Assembly (NCBI GenBank): GCA_946902875.1
Contig: OX336345.1
Coordinates: forward strand, 10,199,395-10,263,394
Direction of reading: 5' to 3'
DNA length: 64,000 bases
DNA from: Nematopogon swammerdamellus
Lineage: Eukaryota; Arthropoda; Insecta; Lepidoptera; Adelidae
Positions within the stretch are counted from its first letter, which is position 1. Every line of letters starts with the position of its first letter. A program made the position numbers and the translations under genes. Shown here piece after piece: positions 43,933 through 55,020 of the stretch. The notes under the pieces were generated by a model that saw only the letters and a program-made list of their open reading frames with translations, did no database searches and was not told the origin of the DNA.

Positions 43933-44171
43933 TTGCGCCTGGGCATGGCGGGGCGGGGTAGGCGAGGCTGGGGACGGACGGAGCGGGTGGCGGCGTATCG
44001 GAGGTGGCCACTCGGAATGGGAAATTAAAAGCCTTTCATCGGGCCAGCTCATTAGAGCGATTCGTAGCCAACGCGGTCGTAGAAGTATGCTGAGCCATGA
44101 TGGTATGGATGGATTAGATGCTCAGTCTACGATTATGTTGCAAAACTCCTTTTCTTCGCATCGTATTTGTT

Positions 44172-44205
44172 AATACCAACATACACGTGTGTGTATGTTG
44201 GTATT
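44172..44205. repeat. Perfect 15-bp hairpin
   Basis: AATACCAACATACAC and its exact reverse complement surround a GTGT loop. Confidence 0.85.
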
Positions 44206-46179
44206 ACTGTATACACAGCCCCGACCAATGGTTTGTGTTTTGTAAAAGTTTTGCAAGAATGGCGATAGTAGTAGTGGTTTAAGCACTTCAGCAATTACGA
44301 ATAAATATAAATGTGGCATTCTCACCATGCATATTATGTATGTATGTGAGCAAATACAAAGTGAGATTTTAAAATTACATAACATTTTTTCACCGTTATA
44401 ATGACCCCCAGTCAGACTTAATAAAACCCAGTTCAACTGAACGGTTCCCCAAGTTCAAAGCTTCACGGCGCGGCGCGGCCGAAGCTCCCACTTCTCACGA
44501 CTTACATCAAACTCCAGAGTTGAGTAATTAATGATCATTGTAATCGAACAAAAACCAACGAATCGTCGTTGGCGGACCCGCCGCAACGCGCCTGCGCGGC
44601 CGCGGCTGTGCGTCTCACAATCGCACATCTAGAGGTCGATGGCAGGTCTTGCAACCGTTTCCAACAAGGTCAAATTCTTCATCATTTGATTCAATTACAG
44701 CAGATGGTCAATGAACTTTGCTTAGCTCTGCGTTTTAGAAAATCACGGAGACAAACGCTACACCTGTGTGTTCCTTTGGCTCAGGCTGTTTGCTTTGTAT
44801 TTCCTTCTTCTTGAAGATACGACCCGATCACAATAATTGTTCATTGGATCCAGTAGCCAGTTTTAATATGGTCTCCAAATATTCTTACACATTATTTGCT
44901 CCTCGATAGTTATCTTGTACTAATACTTTGCGGAAGGTGTTCGTCGGTGTTGTCCGGTAACTGATCCGAGTTTTTCGATACACAATACCAATTACTCTAC
45001 TTACATCGATTGTTTGCGTACAGCGCGATTGTATGTGTGTATTCATGTCCTCGTGGCATAGATTTAGTCAAGTCAGAGTCTGCGAGAGCACAAAGACATT
45101 AGGCACAGGATAGTTCTTCGTGGAGGTGGAGGACGCTAATTACGGGAATTCTGACTTTCAGAAAACATAAAGAGTTATTCCATTAATATCAGGTCAATTA
45201 AATTAAATGTTAATTCCGCTGAATGGATGTTGATTCCGTTGTGAAACTTAGGTACACCTTGGAAGTGTGGTTTGAATGCACCTTCCTCCCTCATTTGTGC
45301 TGAATTTCTGAAGAGGTGGTTGTGTATGAAACTTTACGTTTGTATCAGCGAATATAATTATATACTTACTGCTCGCTCCACATTTCTCTACCACAAACTA
45401 CAGACTGTCCACAGAGTTTATACATTCAGGTGGCCTGACTGTATCAGGTCCCATAAAGGCCGGAGTAGATGTTGCACGCACGGCCCAGTTGTAAGACTCG
45501 AAGACATTAGGAGTGAAATCAGCATCAGTCGTACAAGCAGACACGCAAATTGGATTCCCAGCCGATCTGGATTCCAGCCGGCAGCAGTAATGTTGCGCTT
45601 GCGACGGAAGCAATCTCCTCTGGCTGGCGGCGTACCTGGTTCAACTGCACAAGTGTATTATCACGATTGAACTCAATTTCACGTTCATGTCCAGCAGTGG
45701 TTGTTACATTAGGAACGGGAATATACTATTTCCACGGCAGTGGTTGTATGCGGTCGAGTGTACTCGTAAAACGGCAGCAGACGGTGGCTTGCGGATGGCG
45801 CGTGCCACGTAGCGTGCCACTCGTTACGCCGAACCCTAGGTAGAGCGCTTTCCCCTCATCAATTCGCTTCTTTTCATAAGGTTCACATAGCAAATTAGTA
45901 ATTGAAAATGTGATTATAATATTTTATGTACGATCCCCTACTCCCGTGACTGTAAATAAATATTATTAAACATTTTGCATTATGCATTCGCTAGCTTGCT
46001 GACGATCAAATAATCGCCGATGGTCACTTCATTTTCTCTAATGTCTTATATTAATATTTTGGTTTTAAAACATTTTGCAACCTTCCCGGTAGATACTTCT
46101 CAAAAATTATAAACCTCTTTCAGGACTTCTCGCTCTAGTGTCTGAGGTCTTATTCCTCGAACATACATGATGAACTTTA

Positions 46180-46262
46180 TGAGTATGTCAGGATCGTGGC
46201 ACGTAGAGATCCTTTGTCTCTGCCTACCCCAATGGGAAACCGGCGTGACGCTACGTATGTAT
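46180..46262 (-). mobile_element. SINE tail fragment
   Basis: On the minus strand GGTTTCCCATTGGGGTAGGC and AGAGACAAAGGATCTCTACG then TGCCACGATCCTGACATA match the tail of the SINE at 30005-30290. Confidence 0.65.
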
Positions 46263-46596
46263 ATATGCATGAATATTAGTTTTGGCCCGTGTGAGATACG
46301 TTGCTGTGGCATCATTGACAGCAGACTTGTGCAGAAATCAGACAATGCGACGTCCCGTTGAGGTGTCCTCTTGGGTTGGTTTGACGATACTCACAGGAGT
46401 ACGAAGCCGGGTGATAAGCTAATAACCTCATTGTCTGACAAGTGCTGTCTCGGGTCCAACTGTCCCCGCCTCCTCCCCCTCGGCACCGCACGATCTACTC
46501 ACATACTCAGACATGAAGCTACTCATAAGTGATTTCGCTAGGCGCGGCAAGATTTTCTTGGATTTTTTCTCTGAATCTGATTCTAAATTGGAATCG
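46263..46596. other. Unassigned stretch
   Basis: No recognised gene or repeat. Confidence 0.4.
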
Positions 46597-47058
46597 GTCA
46601 GCCTCGGCAGCTCAGTGGTGCGGTCGGTCGACTGTTGTTAAGCAACCCTGAGCGCGGTCAGTGCTTGGATGGGCGACCGCTTGACCGTTAGAGGTTTACC
46701 GTGGTTCGGATTCCACGTAAAACTGTAGGTCCCTTCTCTTTTTACCTTATTAGGTTTATAAGGGTTTACCTCGCCCAGGTTGGTATCAGCCACAGAACAA
46801 CGATCGGGCCACCCCGCCCGCGCCCGGCCCCCGACAAGACCGGACTTTTTTGCTCTGTGGTACTTATCACCGCACTAAATGAAACGTCGTCGGTCGAAAC
46901 GGCTATTTAAATAGTTCGTGTTTTCCGTCCAGTTTAGTGTAGCCGACATGAAACGAAGGGAAGCACTGACATGGCACCTAGTTCACCCGGTGTTATGGGC
47001 TGACATCACGGATGTTGTAGGTGATGCAGCCAACCGAGTCAGTTTCCATAAAAAAAAA
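46597..47058 (+). mobile_element. Chimeric 5S/tRNA-headed SINE, full length with an insert
   Basis: The head has GCAGCTCAGTGGTGCGG (A-box type), TTAAGCAACCCTGAGCGCGG then TCAGTGCTTGGATGGGCGAC (5S core) and GTGGTTCGGATTCCAC (B-box/T-arm type). The body follows and the end is CAGTTTCCATAAAAAAAAA, a typical polymerase III retroposon tail. A 71-base insert splits the body at 46790-46860. Without the insert it is about 390 bases. Propagation would depend on a partner LINE that is not in this window. Confidence 0.85.
46790..46860. mobile_element. 71-bp insert with inverted ends
   Basis: The ends CCACAGAACAA and TTTGCTCTGTGG are inverted repeats with one or two mismatches. The interior is GC-rich (ACCCCGCCCGCGCCCGGCCC). 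Other SINE copies read straight through this place (TTGGTACCACCGCAC), so it is a later insertion. The exact target duplication is unclear. Confidence 0.6.
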
Positions 47059-47992
47059 TCTGCATATGACTGATTCATAATCAGATTGATTATGAATCCT
47101 AGAACAACAGAACGTCTGAATACAAATCTGACCATACGTCAAGAGAGTCACACATTCGGTTAAATATTTTATATTTTGGCAATTTTGTCCAGCTCGTCGG
47201 CCGGCTAACCTTGACGAAGTATGAGCACTAAACACCGGTGATAATGCCTCCACGAGGTGGACCCACTGCCGCTTACGTTAGCCTGTTACCGGACTATCAA
47301 CATACAAATCTCATTCTACAGGTCGTGAGCTTTTCCTGTAATATAGTGTTTGTTGTGGCCGTGAAAGCTTTTGTTTCAAACGTATAAAGTATCGTCGACA
47401 TTATGCTTCTATGTAAAGCCGCTTTGCACATTTATTTAAATGTAGATATGTAATACGATGATTTTTATGATCACAAGCATGAATACAATTTAAATGTTAA
47501 AAATATTCACCTACATTGTAATAATAAAAAATACCCGCTACTTTTTTCTTGCAAGGAATAATTTTTTTACCGAAAAAAAATCGTAGTGTCATACATCACT
47601 AGTTATGATATGATACGGAGACACCGTGCTTCCTAGCCTGTAGCTATTAAAAGTACTAATAGTCTCATTCATTAAAATGTAACGTTAAGAATTATAGCGC
47701 GAACAATGGGCGCAGGTGCCGCCCATTCATACCGCGAGCACTCGAGATAAATGCGTGCTGATAAATTATATTGCACTACGTTACAGCTACAGCTGTCTCT
47801 AATGTTTGCAAATGACAATGTTTTTAGGGTTACGAAGCGAGCATGACAAAACCATGTAGTGAAAGATTGTCGGGAATCCGTTTATTCGTTTGTCAAAATT
47901 TCGATAAGAATTTTAAAAATATGTAATTATTAATTTACTAAAACAGTAAATCAAAATACAACTTGACACAGTCAGTGAAACTAATTAAATAA
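47059..47992. other. Unassigned stretch
   Basis: AT-rich. No recognised gene or repeat. Confidence 0.4.
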
Positions 47993-48082
47993 AGGCTAGC
48001 CATTCAAAGGGGCAACGCAGCCAGCGTATTGGGTACTGTGGCGGAGTCGACTGAGTTGGACAATTTTTTTTACTTACAGTAA
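47993..48082 (+). pseudogene. 3' terminal fragment of a non-LTR retrotransposon ORF
   Basis: After an in-frame stop, the frame reads RLAIQRGNAASVLGTVAEST then ELDNFFYLQ and stops at 48082. The AIQRGNAAS.LGT motif equals the tail of the larger relic at 15958-16470. Only the last 29 codons remain, consistent with severe 5' truncation during retroposition. Confidence 0.75.
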
Positions 48083-48464
48083 GAGTGTCATTTTTATTAC
48101 TTATTAGGTTAATTTTAATTTGCTTGCTCCGTCAATATTGTTTCTATTGACCATGATAAAATTGGTCAAGTGCCTATCCGTCCGTCCGTACTTCCAAAGT
48201 ATATGTATATTCCACTCTATAGCATTGAACCGACCACATTTACTATATCTGAGCTGAGCAGGAGACCACACACGGGCAGGTGAAGCGTGGGGGGACTGAG
48301 CAGGAGTGCGGATCGAAGTTCGAGGGTGAATGCAGAAGGCCGGATGAATCCTGATGCCCCAGAACTGCGATATTAGCTGAGAAGAGTCTGAGAAAGAAGA
48401 AGAAAACGAGAAACACAACTGTTAAGTTCAGAGTTTTTTTTTAAAGTCAAATTGTGCAGCCTTC
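48083..48464. other. Unassigned stretch
   Basis: No recognised gene or repeat. Confidence 0.4.
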
Positions 48465-48625
48465 CTCTCGAAACAGCCGCGATGGGCTTTCCCTTTTCCT
48501 ACAATCTACGGATCTCCAAATCGCGGGTTTACCTTTCCTAGCGACATAAGTAAGCCTTCAAGCCGGATTGGCACCTCTTCGGGGGTGAAATTCTTTGCGC
48601 CAGAGCCTTCGGGACGTCGAGCACA
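48465..48625 (+). repeat. Candidate dispersed repeat
   Basis: CTTCAAGCCGGATTGGCACC then TCTTCGGGGGTGAAATTC resembles the minus strand of 57585-57625 (TTTCAAGCCGGACTGGCACA, TCTTCAATTGGGTGAAATT). The upstream GATGGGCTTTCCCTTTTCCT is also of a kind I associate with lepidopteran retroelements. Boundaries are not defined. Confidence 0.4.
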
Positions 48626-48659
48626 GCAACCCAGTTGGGCAGCAAACAAAAAACGGCAC

Positions 48660-48711
48660 ATTCATTTTAAAAGACGGCGGCACCGCCGCGCCGCCGTCTT
48701 TTAAAATGAAT
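48660..48711. repeat. Perfect 22-bp hairpin with an 8-base loop
   Basis: The left arm ATTCATTTTAAAAGACGGCG plus GC is followed by loop ACCGCCGC and an exact reverse-complement right arm (48690-48711). It is not inside a recognised element. Confidence 0.95.
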
Positions 48712-51700
48712 ATATCCTCGTTGTCTCGCCGTGATTCCTAATATTATATTTAGACGTGACACACGCGCCCATTTGTATCAATTGCGAGCGTCTCCTGCGA
48801 GCCGAGCGAGTGATATACGGCGTCTGAGTGTAACTCTACTTTAGAACAATAACGCACTACAAATTGCCAGCGATTACGGAGCGCTTATCGTTCCATCGGA
48901 CGGCGCGCGGCAATGTGACGGCGCGGGCGGAGCGGGGCGGGGCGGAGCGGGGCCACGCGGCAGCGGCTGCGATGTGGGGCGGGCGGGCGGGCGGTAAGAC
49001 CGCGCGCGGTGGAATGCTGCTCGACTTATTGGCTGCGTTGACGAAGAGTAGTCAGTGTATCTGAGATCAGTAGGTAAAATTATACCTATTGCGAATGCCA
49101 GGTGAAAAAAGACAAAACATTTTCAGCACTCGCAGTTCTGAAATATTTCATAGGGCCTAATTTTACACGTACTGCAAAGCTGCAATTGGTGTTGTATATA
49201 CGATAAGTCAATATTACAAAATAAAAAGTACAAACTAAAATGAGCATGTACTTACAAGAGATAGTTGGCAAGTGGGACTCGTCCTCATTGACTCACCGGA
49301 AACCAGAGAAGGTTCAGATTTCGCATATAATTCAACTTCACGTTACCGGATCCCAGACAAAGCTGTCGTCGTAACATAATGCTAGGCTCTCTAGTACTCA
49401 TAACTCATAGAAAGTAGGCAAATGGTTCTCGAGTCTTACCTAGGCTTTAACGGTGTTAGGGTCTGCAGTGCACTATGGAAACGTTTCGCGGCCTAGAGGC
49501 GTCGACAGATATGAGAAATAACGCCTTAGTCTCGCTAACTCATTATTTATGAAAAGCGATATTTCTACTTAATATATGTCAACATCGCTCATTGTTAACA
49601 GGCGACCTAACAATGTTGTCATTATGCAGCACCGAGGCAACCGAAAGGCGTGATTTCGATCGGTAGTTGATCGATTTCATAGCAGTAACTGTGCGTGGTG
49701 TTTGCGCCGAAATTGCATTTATTAGTCAGTTAGAAGAGTCACGAACGAGTATGTAAAAATAATGACAGTTGTTAATCCTAATCGAGGCATAAAGTCTAAA
49801 ATTGTCAATTAGATTTTATAGATCACGATAAATATTCTTGGGAAGATTAAGTTTATATGAAGTAACGTTTATTGACCAAAGCATTGGAAGAGAACATGTC
49901 GAGGCCGTAGATAAGTTATTCAATGCAATCAAGGAACATGAAGCTTACTTCAATGTACAAATTGCCATCGACGAGGTGAAAGATAAATAAATTCAAAAAG
50001 TACGCGTCGAATATTTCCTTCGGGAACGAGTCCGACCTAACTTCATTACGACCTCAATTGAATAAAGTGTGATAGGAACGGAGGCGCTGCCAGTTGATTG
50101 CTCAAATTTCCTCTTCAACTATCACTAAGATATGGTGAATTTCTAATTGGATAAACGTGTCGTTTCCTATTTAGGAGGCCGGCGAGCGGCGGACGCCGCG
50201 GGATCCCCACGATACTACGACGGCGTAGCTACAATGACACAACCTTCACTTTTTTGTTTCTTAGTTTGTATAAAGCCTATAAATATCTAACCTGAATTTG
50301 AAGATATCATAAATCTTTGTCACGTACATAATTGACTGTAGATTGTGCGGTAGAATAAACTTTTCGCATACAAAATGGGACGAATTTTCTCTTTTATACT
50401 AATTGAAAGGACATTGGGAATTTAAAAAGTTGTTAAGTCTGTTCAGATCAATCAAGCAGTTACACTGTTAATTCAATTTAATTTATTTAAATTGTTTATT
50501 CTATTTTTAGCTTATATTAAATTGTTAACAGTAACAGTAGAAATAAGTAATAGACACATTCATTATTAGATATAGGCTCAAACGAATTCGACATCGTCAA
50601 TAACTTGCTAATTACGTAGATTAAGACTAATTAAATTAACATGTAGTGAAGTTCAATTAAAATATGTAGGTAGTAGGTACCTACTAATACTTACTAATAA
50701 AACATCGAAATCACTTCCACTTTTGCATATTTCAAATATACGCGTAGCAGCAACGCGCTCATCCCGCGCGCTGTACGCGCTACGTCAGTCAATTCGTCAC
50801 TGGACAAGCTGTGCTGTGACCGCCGTCACTCGGCGCTCGGCAAGCAGTGTCCATAGTGCACGCCGCGCAATGTCATCCCATATAATCGACGGCCCTACTC
50901 TGAATGACGATTAATGAATTATGACAAATTCGCCTTCGGACAGCTTCCTCCGGCGCGACGGCGCGACGGACGGTCGGACGGGTGTCATGCGCCCAATTCA
51001 CTAACTTATTGGAATCACGCGCAGTGACTGGCACTTCGTACACTTGTTGGGAAGGCAACGTGTAACTATCGACCGACCGACATGCCTTACTCACTATTTG
51101 TAAGTTAATGAATTTGGTTATATTTTTATTGCAACCTAGTAAAGTAGATATCATAACTTTAGACATTGGTGTATCTTCTAGTTCACTTACTTGAGTTCGT
51201 TATAATATGTTAAGTTAACACGCTATGCATTTTCTCACTTATCGTAAGTTCAAAAACTATTTCAACACCCCAAGCAGTAATTAATTTGATAGTTTTGGAA
51301 AGCTCAACGTTGATCAATTGGAATATTGTTTGATATTCAAGGAGAAGTGGAAACTATAATAGAAAAAAACGTTTGGGACTCAAACTGTCGTGATTATAGA
51401 TATGAAAACTTTCTTAGCTAGTGACATCAAAGAGGTTGGGAACGACTGCTTTAGAGCGAAATCTAAATTCGAAACAAATCTACAAACCGTCTATTGAAAA
51501 AAAGATGACAGTTCAAAGTTCCATGTAGTGAATAGTGAATAATTCATAGACGATATCAAGAGGACGACTTGTATCCACATATTTAAGGATTACTCAAAGC
51601 GCAGGACATCAATATCAGGTGGACAATGCGCGTGACGGACGTCGGCCGCATACAATTTCCGAGGAGTGAGGTAAAGTAAAGAGATCGGTAAATCACGAGG

Positions 51701-51901
51701 CGCATGCGATGGGCGCGGAGATTGCCGCACGGTAGTCGCGCTCGTCGTCATCGACGACGCTCCACGCGGCCACTTCATACATACCTCATCCAGTAGGGCT
51801 GCCAGCTTCCTACGACGCGAATCATTGCTATGTGTGTACTGTTATTTATTTGAGTAGTAAATAAAAAGTGCATACAACACAATTTTACAATATTTATATA
51901 A
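48712..51901. other. Unassigned stretch
   Basis: About 3.2 kb without a recognised element. A GC-box-like patch at 48920-49010 contains GGAGCGGGGCGGGGCGGAGC. Another CpG-rich patch lies at 50735-50990. No exon is supported. Confidence 0.4.
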
Positions 51902-52491
51902 CCGGGCAAGGGCGAGTCGGACTCGCGCACCGAGGATTTCGTACCACCACGTAATTAATAAATGGCCGTATCTTTTGATTGCGGTGACTGAGGAATTTTT
52001 ACACCTCTAAGAGACTGTAGGTCTTACTTAATATTTGATATTAATTGGGATTTGATAACTTCAACCTATCCTGAGAAAAAAGGTCTTGCTTGACAGACAA
52101 AACGAAAGCAATTTTTTATGTAACTACAAATTCGCAATTTTCGAATTTTTTCCTTTACCTTTGCTTCATGCCAAAATTCATTATTCTAGGTCAACGGGAA
52201 GCACCCTATACGGTTTTTTATTTGATTTGAGTGAGTTTGCGATTATCAAAATATGTGACATAAATGGCAGTATCTTTTGATTTCGTTGACTTAGCAGCTT
52301 GAATTGTTTTTACACCTCCAAGGGATCGTAAACATTAGTATTTAATATTAATTTAAATTGATATTTTTACCTGTTCCTGAGGAAAAGGGTCGTGACAGAC
52401 GAACAGCCGGATGGACGGACAGCAAAGTGATCCTATAACTTTGTTGTCCGTCCGTTCCGTTTTTTTCCTTTTGATATACGAAACCCTAAAA
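51902..52491 (-). mobile_element. Element with CGAGTCGGACTCG-type end
   Basis: The left end GGGCAAGGGCGAGTCGGACT then CGCGCACCGAGGATTTCGTA is the reverse of the right ends of the copies at 28722 and 59095. The right end TTGATATACGAAACCCTAAA mirrors the TACGGAACCCTAAAAC start at 59099. Inside, CGTATCTTTTGATTGCGGTG and AGTATCTTTTGATTTCGTTG form an internal repeat about 300 bases apart. It is non-coding. Confidence 0.65.
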
Positions 52492-53657
52492 ACACTGACA
52501 ACTGAAGAACGAACCTACACTGATAAAGAAACACTTTTTTGAGGAAGCTCTTCACTACTAATTGTAAGAAAGTTTATTCTAGAAGCAGACGAAGACACTA
52601 CGAGCGGTGGCGACTCCAGAAAACCGTAATCTGTATTGCCTAATCTTGAAGATATTTATCTATAGAAAAATAATGTTTTATCTCTAAGATTAATGTGACA
52701 ACCCTACGCACGAGCGAGAGCGAGGTTCAAGCACCGGGCCGCCGCCGCCGCGCCGCCGGTGCCGTGGAGGTCGGGTCTGGCGATCGCCTCTGATCGTTTA
52801 TCAACACGGTGACGTGTTGCTCTTCCGAGCAACGTAGGAGCATTAGGAGCAGAGGCTTAAGAGGGAAATAGTAAAAATTAAAGCACTCGATTATTTTTCC
52901 TATTCATACAGAATGTTGCATCAGTCACTACATTAATTTCAACTAAATTTATCCTCGTAGTTTTTGAAAAACAATATACAAAGTATAGGTATCTAAAGTG
53001 CCTGGTCTCTGACCCACCTATATTTTTTTTAATGTTCATTTTCGACTAACTTAGCACGTGCGAGTATCTTACCGCGGGGTGGCGCCACGCCGCCGCCGTC
53101 GTGCGACTCCTGACGGCGGCGAGCGACCTCAATGTGACCTACTTTAGTGGTCCTACCACGATCGGTTTAGCGCAAAATGAGCGTGACCTGGGGTGCACGT
53201 GTGCATAGACATTGTAAGGTAGAATTCAAATATTAGATTGCATGTAGGTAGGTACATTAAATTAGTGAGTTTGTTTGTATGGAAACGATATTTTTTTATT
53301 CAGGATGAATTCAGAACTTAACATTTTTCGTTTTTGAACCCACGATTTAGCTTCCGAAGTTACATAATACAGTAGTGACTGATGGAGTACCTTGTATAGG
53401 TATGTATTATGTCTCCGCTCCAAACCGCTGACGAGATAGCTTGATAGCTCATCCGCAAGTCTACTGGTGCGGTGCCTCGCGGAGCATCTTTTTGCGAGGG
53501 TGAGGTGGATTTGGGTGTTTTAAGATGGATTTTGAGCACCTTTGTTCCCAATGGTTCTGGCTCCATACTTGTTTTCATAAAAACATTAAACATTAAAGTG
53601 TATAGTGTGGAAGTGTTTATTTTCTTTATTTCTATTACATCATATGATGGCCAAATG
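52492..53657. other. Unassigned stretch
   Basis: GC patches at 52735-52770 and 53085-53125. No recognised gene or repeat. Confidence 0.4.
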
Positions 53658-54038
53658 TTTTTTTTTAAACTGACACGGTTGGCTACCTCATTTACTACAT
53701 TTGCGATGTCAGCTCATAACATTTTGGTCAACTAGGTGCCATGTCAGTGCTTCCCTTCGGTCGTGGCGGCTACACTGAACTTGACGGAAACACGAACTAT
53801 TTTCATTGACATTTCAACCGACCTTTCATTCAGTGTGGTGGTATCAACCTAGGCGGGTTAAACTCTACCACCTAGTAGAGTAAGAAGGGAAGGGACCTAC
53901 AGTTTTACGTGGAATTCGACCCACGGCCAGCCTCCAAAGGTCGAGCGGTCACCCATCCAAGTACTGACCGCGCCCAGGTGTGCTTATGATCACGGCCGAC
54001 AGTCGACCGACCGCACCACTGCGCTACCGAGGCTGACT
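53658..54038 (-). mobile_element. Chimeric 5S/tRNA-headed SINE, full length
   Basis: On the minus strand the head reads GTAGCGCAGTGGTGCGGTCG, then ATAAGCACACCTGGGCGCGG and TCAGTACTTGGATGGGTGAC (5S internal control region type), and GTGGGTCGAATTCCAC (B-box type). The body carries GGTGGTAGAGTTTAACCCGC, GGTTGATACCACCACACTGA and GAAGGGAAGCACTGACATGG. The tail is AAAC followed by a run of A. At about 380 bases with no interruption, this is the cleanest copy of the family here. Confidence 0.9.
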
Positions 54039-54590
54039 GCTGTTGAACATTCTCGTAGATAATGTTGAAGAACATAACGTGCCATAATAATGTAGGTAAT
54101 AGAAAAGGCAACCGATAGTTATGTCTCCATCCCTGTTGAGTAATCATCATATTTTTAACCAGCAGCGTGCGATTAGATAAAACGATGAAATCATGTTTGA
54201 ATAAGGTGACTCCATTTTAGTATTTTCATGAGTAGTAGTCCTGAGTACTTCATGTCGTAGCGATTTTTAATGAGACTTATGAAAATTGTATATCATTTAT
54301 TACAGCTCGAACATGACACATTTTATGTTAAAAGTGCGGGTAAAAATCTCCGTCCATTAATTAATTCGGATTATACCTCCCGCCATCAATTTTATTAAGA
54401 TTGCACTAAGCGCGCCCGGACTCCGAACCCGACTTCACTACACCACTCCGATCCGATCCGATCAGACCGTTGTGGAAGTGGATCCGTTTCACATCTTCTA
54501 AATTAACTTTAAAAGTCGGTACGTATGTTTAGCTAACAACTGATTAACAGGCGTACAAAGAAGACCTGAATATTGACAATATAATATAAA
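54039..54590. other. Unassigned stretch
   Basis: No recognised gene or repeat. TCCGATCCGATCCGATCAGA near 54448 is a short tandem run. Confidence 0.4.
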
Positions 54591-55020
54591 GCGGAGGGTG
54601 GCTGAGTGGTTTGGGCATTGGCTTCTCATGCGAGAGGTCCGAGGTTCGAATTCGGTCGGCTTGTACAATGAGTTTTTCTGACGAACAAATTTACGTGCAT
54701 ACCTACACCTGATGCTTCACCGTTCGGAACCCCGGTGTAAAACTGTAGGTTCCTTCCCTTGCCCCTTACTAGGTGGTAGGCTCAAATTGTAGCCGACTGG
54801 GTTGGTGCCACCGTACTGGATGTAAGATTTTTTTTATGGAAGATGGCCGCATAGCAGCCTCGGTTGTGTTCTCCTTTAGTCCAGTATAGCCAGCAATCCA
54901 GGGAATTCTCCGGTATGGCACCAACTTCTCGGAGGTGATATTGGCTGGTCGGAGCATGTGCTTTGGACCCTCCGACTCAGCCACCCATACCGGATTACAT
55001 AAAAATCCTTTTGGGTTCCT
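54591..55020 (+). mobile_element. tRNA-headed SINE sharing a module with the chimeric SINE
   Basis: The head has GTGGCTGAGTGGTTTGGGCA (A-box type) and GAGGTTCGAATTCGG (B-box type), as in the SINE at 30005. The middle has AAAACTGTAGGTTCCTTCCC, ACTAGGTGGTAGG and GTTGGTGCCACCGTAC, which correspond to the body start of the chimeric SINE. The 3' part (ATGGAAGATGGCCGCATAGC, GGGAATTCTCCGGTATGGCA) is different and recurs at 23814-23966. It looks like a product of module exchange between SINE families. Confidence 0.7.

Larger units (their letters stand above)
43669..46179. other. Unassigned stretch
   Basis: No recognised element beyond the G-rich motif and hairpin listed separately. Plus- and minus-strand frames at 45272-45843 were examined and not accepted as genes. 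Confidence 0.4.

Noticed and set aside
45398..45780. Minus-strand frames that look partly coding (for example SACTTDADFTPNVFESYNWAV)
   Set aside because: Several short frames would have to be joined by frameshifts, no family is recognised and each length is at chance level.
46620..46690. 5S rRNA gene
   Set aside because: Only the internal control region is present; the 5' and 3' stems of 5S rRNA are missing and the segment sits in a dispersed SINE.
54591..54660. tRNA-Ser or tRNA-Leu gene
   Set aside because: A and B boxes are present but no acceptor stem closes, and the segment continues into a SINE body.
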